The position numbers were made by a program, and so were the translations under genes. From contig JAACJM010000031.1 of assembly GCA_013368315.1 (NCBI GenBank), positions 248,001 to 312,000 on the forward strand: a stretch of 64,000 bases of DNA, read 5' to 3'. Shown piece by piece: positions 26,436 to 39,570 of this stretch. This stretch comes from Tetrapyrgos nigripes. Its lineage: Eukaryota; Basidiomycota; Agaricomycetes; Agaricales; Campanellaceae. Position 1 is the stretch's first letter, and each line of letters opens with the position of its first letter. A model generated the notes under the pieces. That model did no database searches. It was not told the DNA's origin and was given only the letters and a program-made list of their open reading frames with translations.

Positions 26436-28954
26436 ATGTCCGACGTCGAGAAACGCGTCAACGAGAAGCACGAGGGGGGGTCTGATATCGAGGAGGAAAT
26501 TGACTTGGCTAACTTTCACGAGAAGAGGGCTGGTCGACTTGTGGTGGATCCAGAGTGCGTTGTCTTGACCTCTTACCCGCCACTTCATACTATCTAACTG
26601 CAAAACAACAGGGAAGCAAAGGTCGAATTCGGCGAAGCTTTCACGTCCAGGCTCAAGCTCTCGCGTGACGGTACCAAGATTCTATGGCCCCAGCCCACTG
26701 ACTCACCTCACGACCCTCTGAACTGGAGTGATAGGAAGAAGGCAATGCATCTGCTGATTATTACTCTGGCGGCAATTGTTCCCGATTTTGATTCGGGAAT
26801 CGGTGAGCGTGTCTATGCGTCAGGCATATGTGGACTCTCCTGACTCTAATACATCTTCGTGGACAGGTATCGCGGCGATTTTTGCTTTGGCTAAACAGTA
26901 TAATACCGATACGGACACGATCAACAACATGACTTCCAAGTAAGTCTGTTCTGCTTCCGTATATTTCGGCATCTCAGACTTGTCTTTCTTTCTACCCGCA
27001 GCTGGAGTATATTCTTACTAGGTATGTACTAGCTCTCCTCTCGTCTCTATCTCGCATCCCTTCTCCTGCTCATTAGGTCGTGAATTATAGGCTGGGGTGG
27101 AATTGCTGCGGTTTGGTTGATCAGACGATATGGAAGGTTGCCCGTTCTTTTCTGGTCACAGGTGCGTTTCACCATCTCTCCAAAATTGCGGCATAGCTAA
27201 AACATGTCACTGTGCAGATCTTTGCCTTGGGGTTCCTCATAGGGTGCACATTTGCACCCAACTTGAAAACCTTCACCGGTGCGCTACACTTGCATTACGC
27301 ACACGCAGATAGCTCACTGTTAGTGTCGGCTTAGCAATGCGATGTTTAACAGCTTTTTTCGGGACGGCACCTCAAGTCACTGGCCTTTATGTCGTAACGG
27401 ATCTTTTCCCTTTCCACTTGCAGGCCAGGAAGGTGTGGATAACAATCGCCCATTTCTTGTTATAGGATTCATGAATCTAACGCATGACCTCGTTAGCTCA
27501 ACGTATGGACCATGGGTTTCATCATCAGCCCGTTCTTGTCCCCATTTGCGTTTGGTTTCCTTGTTGCGCGTACAACGTGGAGATGGGCATATGGAATTGG
27601 TTCCATTTATGGTGCAATTGTTTGTGCACTCATTATCCTCTTCATGGACGAAACGTACGCGTTTTTTATTATCGGTGCTGGTCGGAGTTTAAGTCTTGAC
27701 CTAGAATGTATGACCGTCACGTCAAGCCCATTCCCGAGCCCATGGCGAATGGCAGTTTGCGGTACCGTATCGAGACCCTCGTAGGTATTACTGGAATCAA
27801 GATGGCCAAATACCGTATCTCGTGGTTCGAGACTATCTCGTCTCCTTTCCAAGTCGTCTGGCGCCCACATTTACTGGGAATTTTGCTGTTCGAAGGGATA
27901 TTGTTTGGTTTCGGTATCGGTATCAATGTAAGTTGCTTCTCCTATGACTGGAATTTACTCTTTGACCTTGCCCCAGGTTACGAATGCCGTCTTCTTAGGA
28001 AGTCCACCTCCTCGTGGATTCGGATGGACCGAGTTTGCAGTTGCAGGTGGTTACGGGACGCCGATTGTCGCAGTACTTCTTGGAGAGTTGATTGGTCGTT
28101 ATAACAATGATTTCATTCAAAATTGGAGTATTAAACGCAACAGGGGTGTCTTCTATGCTGAGAGTAGGTTATGGTGGGTTCCGTTTCTATTCTCGTCACT
28201 TTGAAGGTTTAGAAAACTCTTAACTTGGCTCTGATTCTCTTTAGGGCTTGCTACCTCGCTATGGTGTTGTATATCTGTGGTTTTGTTTTGTTGGGAGGCG
28301 CCCTTCAGAATCGTTTGAGCCCCGGAGCGATCATTATGGGTTGGGGTATAGCGGAAACGGCCATTATGATTAACACAGTCGCAGTTTGTGCGTCTTCTCA
28401 TTTGGAGCGAGGTCTGAAGTCTCTTTGGCTGACACATTCGTTGTAGATGCCTACTGTAATGATTGTTTCCCAAAACATCAGGTAAGAAATGGAACTACGT
28501 TTCTTTCTCCTGCTCAGACGCTTCGTGCTGACTCGCGCACCCGAACCCGTTCTGTAGGGAGAAATCAGTGCCCTCATCAATCTTGCGAGAACGCTTGGAG
28601 GTAAGAGTGACTGCATAGTGATTATCATATTTCCTGGTTTTTAATGCGAGGATTTTTCAGGCTTCAGTGTGGCATACTTCCAAGTACCTTGGGCAGAGAA
28701 ACACGGCGCTTTGCAAACTTTTGGATGTGAGGCTGCGTGAGTGTCGTTCGCTGTCTTGGATCTGCTGTCGGAAATTTTGACATTTTGTCTTTAGGATTGT
28801 TGCTGGGCTTTTCATTCTCATTGTGCCATGGTTGCAGCTCAGAGGAGCGTCGTTAAGAGTGCGTGTTTTTTGGTTTTTATCTCTCAATCATGCTCTGAAC
28901 GTTGCATTGCTGACTTTTGGAATGTCAATCATGCAGGAACGCTTCTCGATGTAA
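26436..28954 (+). CDS. MFS transporter, copy 1
   Basis: Major facilitator superfamily permease with about 12 helices, substrate unknown. It starts MSDVEKRVNEKHE and has a conserved cytosolic lead (FHEKRAGRLVVDPE, TKILWPQPTDSPHDPLNWS). Exons follow for IVPDFDSGIG, MTSNWSIFLLGWGG, IRRYGRLPVLFWSQ, GCTFAPNLKTF, LTAFFGTAPQVTGLYVVTDL, MGFIISPFLSPFAFGFLVAR, the central loop YDRHVKPIPEPM, FVFLGSPPPRGFGW-like and YAYCNDCFPKHQGEISALIN. It ends LRERFSM and TAA at 28952-28954. About a dozen introns, all consistent with the paralog downstream. Exon order and intron positions match copy 2 exactly, so the pair comes from a tandem duplication of about 3.5 kb. No disablement was found. Confidence 0.88.
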
Positions 28955-29984
28955 GAATGGGATGTCTCCGTGTATGATACGTAGTACTGGTTTATCATGC
29001 ACATGATGAATTCTAGACTAATGATGGCTCTCTTTTGATGGAGAGGTTTCTTTGACAAACTAGATGGTATACTAGAAGAAGTTTTGAATGTATCCTTAAA
29101 GTTGACTGTAAGGTACCCGACGGACCATCACGTCTCACGGAAAAAGACGGAAATCCGGATGTTGGGGGGTATCAACATTTTTCTGATTCAGCTCCGTCGG
29201 CCTATGCCGCGTCACCTTTTGTCCCGGACGCCCGTGGGCTTTAACCCTGAACCTACCGTTCTCGTCACTTGCCGTTTCTCCCCTTTGCATCCACAATATA
29301 CTACCGCTTCAACTCCTCTCAATGTCCGCGTGTAAAACGTCCATGGATTCGCGGGTCAAGTCGGATTGTCCTGCTCTTCGGAGTGCCTCACGACTGGCTT
29401 CCATTGCGAATACCCCCAGGAACAGTACATTGGATCTGTCGACTGCAAATCCTTTTCTCCAAATTCTCGGTATCTCACATCTGTGGGATGTGGATGCCCT
29501 TTTTTCGATGCGGTTCATATTCACAGAAGTCTTATTCATTCCGTCTTTTGGCCACACCTATCACCTGAGCCTTAAATTGGCACAGAGGTATGTCTACCTC
29601 CTTCACATGCAACGTTTTTCTTACCAATCTAACAGTTCTTTTCTCAAGACTTCGAGTACCTTACTCCCTGTGCAGGTCTTGCTGACTTGCAATTGAACTG
29701 CAAATTTTTTCCAGAGCCTCGAAGAATGTATGGCTGTCTACGTCAGATTCGGGCACCAACTGGCTGCTTTGTCTCATTGATGACAGGAACCCTTAAACAC
29801 TCTATTGTACGGATCTCGATGTGCTGCTTGAGATAGAAGAGCTAGTTATGGACATGGTTATTTAAGTGTGGGGTTCGGTGTTTGCTATTAAAGCGGAGTG
29901 AAATCCACGAGAACTCTCTTGGTCTGCCCCACTTCCCGCTTCCTTCGTTCTTACGTTCTCAGATATAAGCCTACGACGATAACG

Positions 29985-32458
29985 ATGTCAGACAGCGAGA
30001 AACATGTCAACGAACAACACAGTCAAGAGGGCTCGAGCATGGAGGAGATTGACTTGGTTACTTTCCACGAGAAGAGAGCTGGTCGACTTGTAGTTGACCC
30101 AGAGTGCGTTCTACTAACATCATCGCGTCTCTCCCTGGCTTCCTTCCTGACTCGTAACCACTCAGAGAAGCAAAAATCGAATTCGGCGAAGCTTTCACTT
30201 CCAGGCTCAAGCTCTCTCGTGATGGTACCAAAATCTTATGGCCCCAGCCTACCGACTCACCCCACGACCCTATGAACTGGAGCGACAGGAAGAAAGCGCT
30301 GCATCTGATGATTATCACTTTGGCGGCCATTGTCCCCGATTTCGATTCGGGAATTGGTGAGCGGATTTGTGTTGCAGGCCTATGTGGACTCTTCTGACTG
30401 AGCTGTATTCGTGGGCAGGTATCGCGGCGATTTTTGCTCTGGCTAATCAGTTCAATGTCGACACAGGGGTGATTAACAACATGACTTCCAAGTAAGTCTA
30501 CACTGCTTCCATATTTTTCCTTATCTGAAAACGCTCTATTCTGCAGCTGGAGTATATTCCTACTAGGTATGTACTGCTTGCATTTCACATTGCTTGACCT
30601 GTTCACTGACTTTTCCTATTCACAACAATTATAGGCTGGGGCGGAATCCCCGCTATTTGGTTGATCAGACGATATGGACGGTTGCCGATCCTGTTCTGGT
30701 CTCAGGTACTTTTCTAATCTCTTCAAGCTAAGATCTATGCTGCTCACTAGTGCTGCGGCGTAGGTCCTTGCTCTTGGGTTCCTCGTTGGATGCACATTTG
30801 CGCCCAACCTCAAGACTTTTACCGGTGCGGTTCAAACTACAATGGGATTAGAGACACCATAGCTAACCCTCGGCATCTATCTAGCCATGCGATGCTTAAC
30901 CGCCTTTTTTGCAACAGCGCCACAGATCACTGGTCTTTACGTCGTTACGGATCTTTTCCCTTTCCATTTGCAGGCTAGGAAGGTAGAGTTATGCTAATTG
31001 CGTTTTAGACGGACTCAGTGAAGACTTTGACTCACTAGCTCAACATATGGACCATGGGTTTCATCATCAGCCCTTTCTTGTCTCCGTTTGCCTTTGGTTT
31101 CCTTGTTGCACGTACAACATGGAGATGGGCTTATGGAATTGGTTCCATCTACGGCGCAATTGTCTGCATCCTCATTGTTCTTTTCATGGAGGAGACGTAT
31201 GTTGGAGCCCTGCTTTTCTGTCGTCAGGATCTAATTTTTCATAATAGAATGTATGATCGTCACGTCAAGCCCATTCCTGAGCCCATGGCGAAAGGTGGTT
31301 GGCGGTACCGCATCGAGACCCTCGTTGGAATCACTGGAGCCAAGATGGCGAAATACCGTATGTCTTGGTTCGAGACTCTCTCCTCTCCTTTCAGGGTGGT
31401 CTGGCGTCCGCATTTATTGGGCATACTATTCTTTGAAGCCTTGCTGTTTGGCTTCAGTATTGGAATCAATGTATGGTGCTCGTATCGTCGTCGTTATGAC
31501 TCTCTGACGCCTTATTGAAGGTCACGAACGCCGTCTTCTTAGGAAGTCCACCACCTCGTGGATTCGGATGGAGCGAGTTCGCGGTTGCAGGTGGTTATGG
31601 GACGCCGATTGTCGCAGTGCTTGTTGGAGAATTGATTGGTCGTTTTAACAATGATTTCATTCAAAATTGGAGTATCAGACGCAACAGGGGTGTCTTCTAC
31701 GCAGAAAGTAGATTGTGGTACGTTGTCATCACCACCTCAAATTTCAGAGTGCAGAATTCTCTTGTCTCTAGGGCTTGCTACCTCGCGATAGTGCTGTATA
31801 TTTGTGGATTCCTGTTACTGGGAGGTGCACTTCAAAATAATCTGAGCCCTGGAGCACTCATCATGGGTTGGGGTATCGCGGAAACGGCGGTTATGATTAA
31901 CACCGTCGCAGTTTGTATGTTTTGCGCTGTGTCATCTGAGAAGCTTAACGCTAATCGATTCCCAGACGCTTATTGTAATGACTGTTTCCCGAAACATCAG
32001 GTGATATACTTCGCACATCGCTTAGTAGGAGCTCTGTACTGACCTTGTGTTCCCAAATCTGTAGGGAGAGATCAGTGCCCTCATCAATCTTGCAAGAACA
32101 CTAGGAGGTAAAGAAAGCCGTAGTGATTCGTGCGTTTCCTGTTTGTTGATCCAGACAACCTCAGGTTTCAGTGTGGCATACTTCCAAGTCCCTTGGGCTG
32201 AGAAACACGGTGCTTTGCAGACCTTTGGTTGTGAGGCTGCGTGAGTGCTGTCTTGTCTTAGTGACCTGACATCGGGTTTTCTGACTTCAAGCTTCTATTA
32301 GGATTGTTGTTGGACTTTTCATTCTAATTGTACCATGGCTCCAGCTCAAGGGAGCAGCATTGCGAGTGCGTCCTTTTTTGTTTTTCACTCCACTTACGCT
32401 CAAAACCATCCATTACTGACTTTTTGAATCTTCAATGTAGGAACGCTTCTCAATGTAA
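29985..32458 (+). CDS. MFS transporter, copy 2 (tandem paralog)
   Basis: Same family and exon plan as the gene at 26436-28954. The start MSDSEKHVNEQHSQEGSSM differs mainly in the poorly conserved first 20 residues. Helix blocks are nearly identical (for example IAAIFALANQFNVDTGVIN, WGGIPAIWLIRRYGRLPILF, GYGTPIVAVLVGELIGRFNN). The end LRERFSM with TAA at 32456-32458 is shared. Differences cluster in the first helices (INNMTSN flank, AAVW versus PAIW) and the central loop, which could tune substrate or regulation. The upstream region is also duplicated, so both copies may share control elements. No stop or frameshift was seen. Confidence 0.88.
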
Positions 32459-33151
32459 GGCTTACGGCGTCGAAATGACCGCGACGATCATGATCATGAT
32501 ATCCTCAAACTGTCTAATACAACTTACTGCAAGTGTTTCTTTTGGTCTCCGTGTATGATAGCTAGTTCAGCCAATATTGAACATGTGGTTTGCCCTGCAC
32601 GCTGACTCCTGCGTTTGGACGTTTGGACAATGTCCATTTGATGTCCATGCAGAGCCTAAATACGAAAGCCAAGCAGTGGCACGCTGAGGAGTACCTTGGA
32701 ATTCATATTGGTATTGGCTGCCTTGATGCCCTCGCCGCCTCGCGAGATCTTAGGCCACCCCGAAAAATGAACCGGAAACGAATACCACGTTTTTGTCGCC
32801 CTTAAGTTCGCATTCTGCGGCTATATCATCACTGACGCAACCGCTGTATCCTAGTACCTTTTTGCATAGTCTGTTTGGTTTCCGCTTGAACTCATGACTG
32901 CAGCGAAGAGCATGTCCTGATCTGGTCCAGGAAGGAGTGTATGTACGGCGCCATCTCGATGCGGATCAACGGACGCTGTTGTGCTCAACTTACATCCTCA
33001 TCCAGGGTCCTGACCTCATGGGCTCACATGCCCATTTCAGGTCCGCAGTGTTATGTGGAGCAACTTTGCAAAGAGTTGAGACGAGTAACTTGCTATATTC
33101 CACCTCAGGAAGTAAAAGGTTACAGGAACGCAGCGTCACCAAAACAATAAA
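32459..33151. other. intergenic, nothing recognised
   Basis: Sequence between the convergent MFS copy 2 and snurportin genes. Open frames are short and there are no repeats of note. Confidence 0.5.
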
Positions 33152-34759
33152 TCAACCCGACATATCCGTGTCCATGCATCCAGAGGGGTATTGTTCTGAA
33201 GACATTGGCCTACGAAGCATACGACATCGGACGAGTCTATGCCACCAGAGATGAGTAAAAGTAGAAGAATGGTAAAGAAAACCCACCTTTCAAACTTGTT
33301 GATCGGCGTGTCATCGTCTGGAGATGTATCCTCAGCCATGTCTTCTTGGCCATGACTATGAGCTCGAGTCGCGTCGTAGTTCTTGAGAGGGATCCAATTA
33401 CTCAAAGGACTCGTCCCGGATTCGTAGCTGGCCTCTGCGACGTACAATAAGAGACCATCTGATAGCATTTGGACAGGGAGAAGATTGGTGGTAGATGTGA
33501 ATGAAAGAATCTCGACCTGCATATCTGTCGAGTCGCATCCGCCAGAAGGAGGAAGCTTCAGAAGAAAAGGACGAGCAGTCCGGGCTACTGGTATGATCTG
33601 GGATAGTAGGTTCTCCAAGGAGGTATCGGTGTGATAGGGTACGGGAAGTAGGGTGGTAGGGTATGGGAAACGGTAGGACATTTGCGTGGATGGCCCTGCT
33701 TGCGATCCTGAAGGCGGTGGTGAAATGAAAGGAAGCTCGCCAATCCTTGTATCCCTCCACCAAAAGCTGGGAAAAAAGCTTCAGAGATAGTCAAATGGGA
33801 TGCGAATGATTCTCACCGAAATGGCGTTTCGCACTCAGCAATATCCTGACCCTTCCATTTGAGAACGTCGAGGACGTGAAGGACCCCAGTATGTCTCCAG
33901 TTTTCGTCCAGTATACAATCTAGGATGGTATTGGGTGGTAAATTTGAGGGAAACCATGGTAGAAGCGGTTTGCCTAACACACGCGAACGGAGCGTAGTGT
34001 TAGGCTCTGAGACAGGGAAAGGAGAAACCCATTAGTGGAAGACGGGAGATGAAGCTGACGGCAGGACACACCTACACCGTTGTACCCTGAAGAATCCCTC
34101 GTTATGGCCAAACATCGTTTTCCGACTGGGACTGGCGCAACCGCTACCCATGCCGTCTCCAAATCCTCTGGTAAACCATCTGACCCTGAGCCATCGACAG
34201 TGATCGTTGACGGGTCATCTTCTACCATCTCGAGAAGTTCTGCATACATGATTTTATCTGCCCATTCATTTGGCTTGTCTTTCTTGACTTTGACGCGCTT
34301 CTTCTTTCCTTTTTTCTTGGGTTCAGATGGAGATGAAGGCAGTAAAAGAGGAGAGTGCGTCGGTATGGGTTCTTGCTCCTTCGGGAGAGTAGAAGCAAAC
34401 GCAGCCAAGCCTCCATGGACGACTTTGATGCCATCTGGATTGGGATCTTTCTGACCATCTTCGTCTTCGTCTGACTCTGCCAAATTCAGATCGGCAAATC
34501 CATCGAGTTGCCGTGAGAGATCGAATCGTTCTGCTCGCCGCTGTAGCCGTTTTCAGTAAGAGATATACATATAAAAGAAGCAAACACACACTCGTTTCTG
34601 TTCTTCTAAAGCCTAAAGAACGAAAGATAGTCAGTCAGCTGAAGTACATTAAGAAGAGTGGGCTGAGCAAACCTTTTCTCTTCTACTCCTCTGTGATTGA
34701 GAATTATCGCGTATGATTGTTGGAGGAAGTTTGAAGGAGGTTTTGCGGTCAGACGCCAT
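33152..34759 (-). CDS. snurportin-1, snRNP nuclear import adaptor
   Basis: Adaptor that binds the trimethylguanosine cap of spliceosomal snRNAs and links them to importin beta for nuclear import. Three small first exons code MASDRKTSFKLPPTIIRD, ALEEQKR and RRAERFDLSRQLDGFADL, an importin-beta-binding-like head. The cap-binding domain follows: NEWADKIMYAELLEM, then ETAWVAVAPVPVGKRCLAIT, whose 'W....PVGKR.L' pattern is the family signature. Next comes an ILDC...VLDVLKW region (33840-33930) and SYRFPYPTTLLPVPYH. The DGLLLYVAEASYESGTSPL block matches the conserved 'DGLLFY...A.Y..G.TPL..WL' element. The gene ends at TGA 33152-33154 after a FERLVRR-type tail. A Lys-rich insert (KKKGKKKRVKVKK) is present in the linker. 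It appears intact. Confidence 0.82.
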
Positions 34760-34868
34760 GATGGTGTAATGCAGAAACGCGTGTACTAAATGCGGTTACT
34801 GATGATGAAGCAAATTTCTTTCGTTATTGACACCGTAGATATACTGCTTCACAAAACTACGGAACTGT

Positions 34869-37050
34869 CTACAAACGAACACCTTGGTCTGGTACAGGCG
34901 GAGTAGCACCAGATCCAACCATGATCTTTATTCCCTTACTCGTTACATCATCTACCGTCAAAAAGAGATACGCTGGACGAAATCTTGCTTAGCTCTCTCG
35001 TCAAAATTCAGAATCACACTGGATTGCACATACCTGGACCAGGCGGGTAAATCCTATTATTCGGAGGTGAAGTGAGTTCCAGCTTCTTCTTATCCTTGGA
35101 AAGATTTGCATCCAAAAACACCAAACGAGAACTCGAATGGAAGGCATGCGAGGAGAACCCGAGATCCATGAGAGCAACTGGGACAAAAAGAAAGATGAGG
35201 TCAGTATCACGCCAAAAACTCTAGGTAGACAGAGGCAATGAGAGTTCTCACCTTGAATGGACGACGCGTCCAGATGGATTGGAATCATAACATCAATGGT
35301 AAACTTTTTGTTGAAAGCTACCTGCTTCGGAACGTTCTTGAGGACGGGGCGCGGAACGGACATAAAAGGAGGGTTGAGATATTCTACGCGGTATTCACTG
35401 AATGGAAGAATGTCAGCACAGAAGCCCTGGTGGCATTGGAACAGAGACTAACCTGGAAAACTTGGCGCCAGTGGTGACGACTGGATTGGGATTAGATCCT
35501 GCAATGAATATATTCCTGCACAATTTACGGTATGTCAGTATAGCGTAGGATGCATTGAGGAGTCCCATACCCATCAGGGGTTAGAGAAACACTGGAGTGG
35601 TAAACGCGAGCAATGTCCGTCGTGGGTAGACCGTCGCGATTGAACCGTCTACCACGAGGTGCTGACGGGTCGTACAATACCGGCGTCATCCTGCAATACG
35701 AAATCAGCAACAGTTCTTTCGCAATCAAGGCAGAACTTGAAAGCTTACACAGCGTTATCGGCATTGGAGTTACCAATGGGATCCCTTACGCCATCCATCG
35801 CAGCATATCCAGTTCCAGCACCATTGATAATGAGGACCTGACCGTTCGGCATCAAAATAATCTCTGGCATCATCCGTCCTTCCGGCATTCTCTCCACTTG
35901 CCATCCCTTTTTGATACCCTCTGGAGTCAGAGTGATACGACTACATTGGTCAGAAGCAGGGTCTTGCGATGACAGCTGGTGGAGATCGATGTTCGTGAGT
36001 TGGTCAGTGGTGTTTGTGCCTCCACAGACGAGGACCTCAGGGATATAGTCTGGAGGAGAAAGAGGCAATAGAGTTGCGGTGCCGTCGTATGGATTGGTGA
36101 CTCGGACACCGTTGGGTATATCAGGGAGAACGGTTTCGGTTCGCTTGAGGATATCGTAGATGATGGATTGATTGTTGGCGACCATGAAGATTTTTCCGTC
36201 AGGAAGAGGGAAAACACTAGGACGTAGAATACGATGAGTTGCACAAAATAAGTAGAAGCCATGCGACAGCATACCGAGGAAAAAGGTTTGCAGGCATAGA
36301 CCTGTCGAGAAACGCTGATGGCCTGGGTATACCTCCATCTTTCGGAGGGAAGAACTCGAAAGTGTTGGCTGCCTCTTCCGGAGTATTGAAAAAAATTGTC
36401 GGGATGTGTATTCCTCCGACAATCATCTGCGTGTCATCATCAGTGAAACGAATCCCAGAACACGCCAAAAGACGTACCAACGATCCATCAAAAATCCTAA
36501 TAGTAGAGGCATACCATCTTGCCTCGGCAAGGTGAAGCTTAGTTGGGTCGTCGAAAAGAGTGCAGCCAACACCTGCTGGGTCGTTGCAAGGCTCGAAGAC
36601 CCTAACCGCAACTTGTCCGTCTCCTCCTACGGGGTAGGTAAAGTTATTACCGGAAATCACCATTGGTGTGCCACCAGTACTGATCTGACTCGCAGCGTCA
36701 GAAGAAACGGTAGGATTTCGTTTGAAGTAGAGATTACTCACCATAGTCCCATTGCTCAAAAAACCGCCAGAACCACAAAAGGTAATCGTTGAAGCATCTA
36801 CTGCAGTGACATTGTTGGTTTCTGTGTTCCATAAAGCAGCCCATGCTTGGTGTCCATCAATCTGCAGAGGATTCCCCGTGGGTTGATCCAGTAAAAGAAT
36901 TAGGGAAGGAGAAACGACGATGGATTGCAAGGCAACGACGCCAGTGGTGCCGTTTTGGACGAATTGCCACCTAGAGCCACCAGAGGTGGTTTCGACAGCG
37001 CGAGCAAGGTGGAAGGCGCAGGAAACTGCTAAAGTCAGGAATGTCCACAT
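34869..37050 (-). CDS. glyoxal oxidase, secreted copper radical oxidase
   Basis: AA5_1 copper radical oxidase that oxidises small aldehydes and releases hydrogen peroxide for extracellular peroxidases of wood and litter decay. The first ATG (37050) opens a clear signal peptide ([18 protein letters not shown]). Radical-site residues are in place: Cys at about residue 92 in FCGSGG, Tyr at about 180 in EARWYAS, the Tyr-His pair in [14 protein letters not shown], and the late His in [12 protein letters not shown]. Kelch-type strands lie between ([58 protein letters not shown]). The C-terminal immunoglobulin-like domain ends PVPDQGVRL with TAG at 34869-34871. No WSC or cellulose-binding domain is attached. 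Several short introns join in frame. It lies 110 bp upstream of the snurportin start, on the same strand. Confidence 0.92.
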
Positions 37051-37396
37051 TACGAGGGGCGATTCTCTGTTCTCTTCCAATGAGAATGAGAACTTTTAAG
37101 CTGAGGAGGCGTTTCAGCTCTTGAATGCAAACCCACTCGCGGGTTGTGCGGATCCATCGAAGAAACTAGAACCACGTTTTCTACATAGAGATTACGCAGT
37201 GCGGGAATTAGAACCCTTCGGAGCCATTTGTTTGGTAGCACTCGTGGGGATTTTCAACTCAGTACCGGAATGAGAGCACAAATACAGCTAGCATATCGCA
37301 TGAATACGAGAGACCGGGTTAAGACGCGTCGACGGGTTAGAAAGCAGATGGCTGACAGTTGTACATTAGGGTACGGGGAGAAATGCAATGGTTGCT

Positions 37397-37450
37397 AACA
37401 TGTTAGTCACTAGGTTAGTAACATGTTAGTCACTAGTTAGTAACATGTTA
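37397..37450. repeat. tandem ACATGTTAGTCACTAG repeat
   Basis: Two head-to-tail units of AACATGTTAGTCACTAG/GTTAGT plus a third partial end. The unit is itself nearly palindromic around CTAG. A 21-bp piece (37427-37447) occurs again exactly at 40823-40843. Confidence 0.8.
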
Positions 37451-37854
37451 CACCACCGACCGAGTGTGAGACTGTACCGAGGTTGAGTGTAAATATCCCT
37501 GCAATGAGATTTAGGAATGTGCTTTTGAGGTCGCTGAGATGACTGTAGAAGCTCGAGACGTGAAAAGCAGACTAAACGCTATTCACCCACCAAAACCGCA
37601 GAGCACGTGACTTGATTGCATAAGCCCGCCGCGCGCGCTCACTGCGCAAAGTCCATTCGAGTTCGCTATCGGGCCTGCGGCTCTTCAACGCAGCGCTTTT
37701 TCATCGCTTTTTCGTGTTTTTAGACTACTTACAATGTACTACACTTAGTATAGCCTAAATCTAAGCAGTGCTAAAGTATACTCAAGTATATACTGGTCAA
37801 ATTGAGGGTTCACAGACAAATTAATGAAAGAATAAGTATCAAGAATAAGTATCT

Positions 37855-38671
37855 CTAATTTGTAGAAGAGCTTCCAACCTTGTCAAATTGATATCCCATG
37901 GTATTAGCAACTCGTCTTCCGTCTCCTTTTCGCTTCGGATCTGCCCAGGTTGTATCTCTCGTACCACGAGAGCTTTCAAACTGATTGATGTCGCTGACAA
38001 AGTCTGTGATTTCCCTACCAATGCGACGACTGTGAATGCTTTTGAGCCAGATCGGGTTTCTGTGAGGGATTTGAGAGCGTAGAATCTCTGCCGGACGATC
38101 CAAGTTGCGTGCGAGATTCTCTGCATACTCAATATCTTTTTCGAGCTGAATCAAAGCTGAATAAGTGTCTGGATACTTCACATGGTCCTCGAGATGCTTG
38201 AATGAGACCTGCGCCTGATTACTGCCATCAAAGATTGTAATGAAAACCCAACCTCGGCAGTTGAAAGTGTCCAAGCAACCCTTATCTCGGTGTTTGACTC
38301 CCTCCTGCTTTTTGGACTTGTTCTGACGGTCTGCAGACTGCACAACTGTACTTGAAGCGAGATGATGTCGTGTTTTTGTGGTCATACTTAGACTCATATC
38401 TGTATCAGAACTTTAGTGTTAGTATTACTACGAGAGCTTAACAGAAATCAAGTACTTACTCAAATCTGAGTCCAGTCACATCCCATAAGCAGGAAACAAA
38501 GTCATCTGCTCTGGTGCGCCGATCACTGCTTTTACCAAGACCAGTAATATCAACTAGCGCAGAAAGAGAGTGAATTCCCTGTTCAGATTCTAGCTTTTTC
38601 AGAACATCTTCATAGAAGACGGCTGAAAGCCCAGCAAATAGCTCTGCATCGTTCCGAGTACTGTCATTCAC
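37855..38671 (-). pseudogene. FAR1/FLYWCH-like N-terminal fragment of a MULE transposase
   Basis: Exon 1 (38456-38671) encodes ELFAGLSAVFYEDVLKKLES and related sequence. After an intron, a frame FKYSC...ADRQNKSKKQ...RDKGCLDTFNCRGWVFIT... ends with H..H..YPDTYS, resembling the Cys/His DNA-binding head (FAR1 type) of fungal MULE transposases. A one-base shift lies between FKYSCA and QSADRQ. No MULE catalytic DDE domain follows; the frame ends KVGSSSTN at 37855. It sits inside the inverted repeats of the 37571-39657 element. Confidence 0.5.
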
Positions 38672-39172
38672 TGCTGTATCTGCGCCACTGGCAGCCTGGG
38701 AGCTCTAGATATAGAATATGTATAGAAATGAATAGGCTTAATTAGAAATGAACAGACTTAATATTAGAATTGACTCACGGAACGAATATTAATATTCAGC
38801 GCTTTTGAAATCCGGCGGCAGTGGGTTTAAAGTGTTGGCCGTCTATGTAGGGGTTTCTTTGAGTTACACCTAGAGCACTGCCGTTTGGTGCCTTCAGCAG
38901 TCTGGAAGTCGAGAGGATGTGGTTTGGACATATGGACCGCGCTGCAAAAAGAAGAAAAAAAAAACTTCGCGGCCCGACATCCTGTTGATCACTGTTTGTC
39001 TAAAGCTTCGCTTTCAGCCTACATCTCACTACTTAGTACATATGTACATCATCACAGCGTGTGTTATGGATATATTAAGTGTAGTACATTGTAAGTAGTC
39101 TAAAAACACGAAAAAGCGATGAAAAAGCGCTGCGTTGAAGAGCCGCAGGCCCGATAGCGAACTCGAATGGAC

Positions 39173-39570
39173 CTAGGGGGGTCCAGGATTTTGTAGGGTC
39201 ATATAGGGTTGGAAAAAATTTTAAGGCCTTGGACGCTGGACTAACTAACTGTTCCATAAGCTTATATACCAAATATAGTAATGATAAGCCGGCTATATCT
39301 GAGTTTTATCTCCAGAGGGCTCCATAATGTCCCAGGTCTACTGCAGCTTTGTAAGACTCTCTCAAAAGGGATTGCATTTATGGTTGACAATACTTCAAAA
39401 CATTGTTTGTTAGAGAACAAATGGTGATTCATACCTAGGATTACCTTATAACCCAGTCAGAACCCCTTCCAGACCCTAGAATAGGGGGGTTCCAAAAAAA
39501 TTTTAATGGCCTGGTGGCTGGACTAACTAACCACCCCTATATGGAAATGCTATCACGTGGAGCCCCCTTG
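39173..39570. mobile_element. hAT-like MITE nested in the MULE terminal repeat
   Basis: 398 bp flanked by a perfect 8-bp duplication GAATGGAC (39165-39172 and 39571-39578). Ends CTAGGGGGGTCCA and, inverted, CAAGGGGGCTCCA match at 11 of 13 positions. An 8-bp duplication with a C.AGGGG end is typical of hAT elements. The interior has two direct repeats of about 75 bp, each with an AAAAATTTTAA-type core followed by GGACTAACTAAC. There is no coding capacity. Removing it restores a continuous MULE repeat, which proves the order of insertion. Confidence 0.85.
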
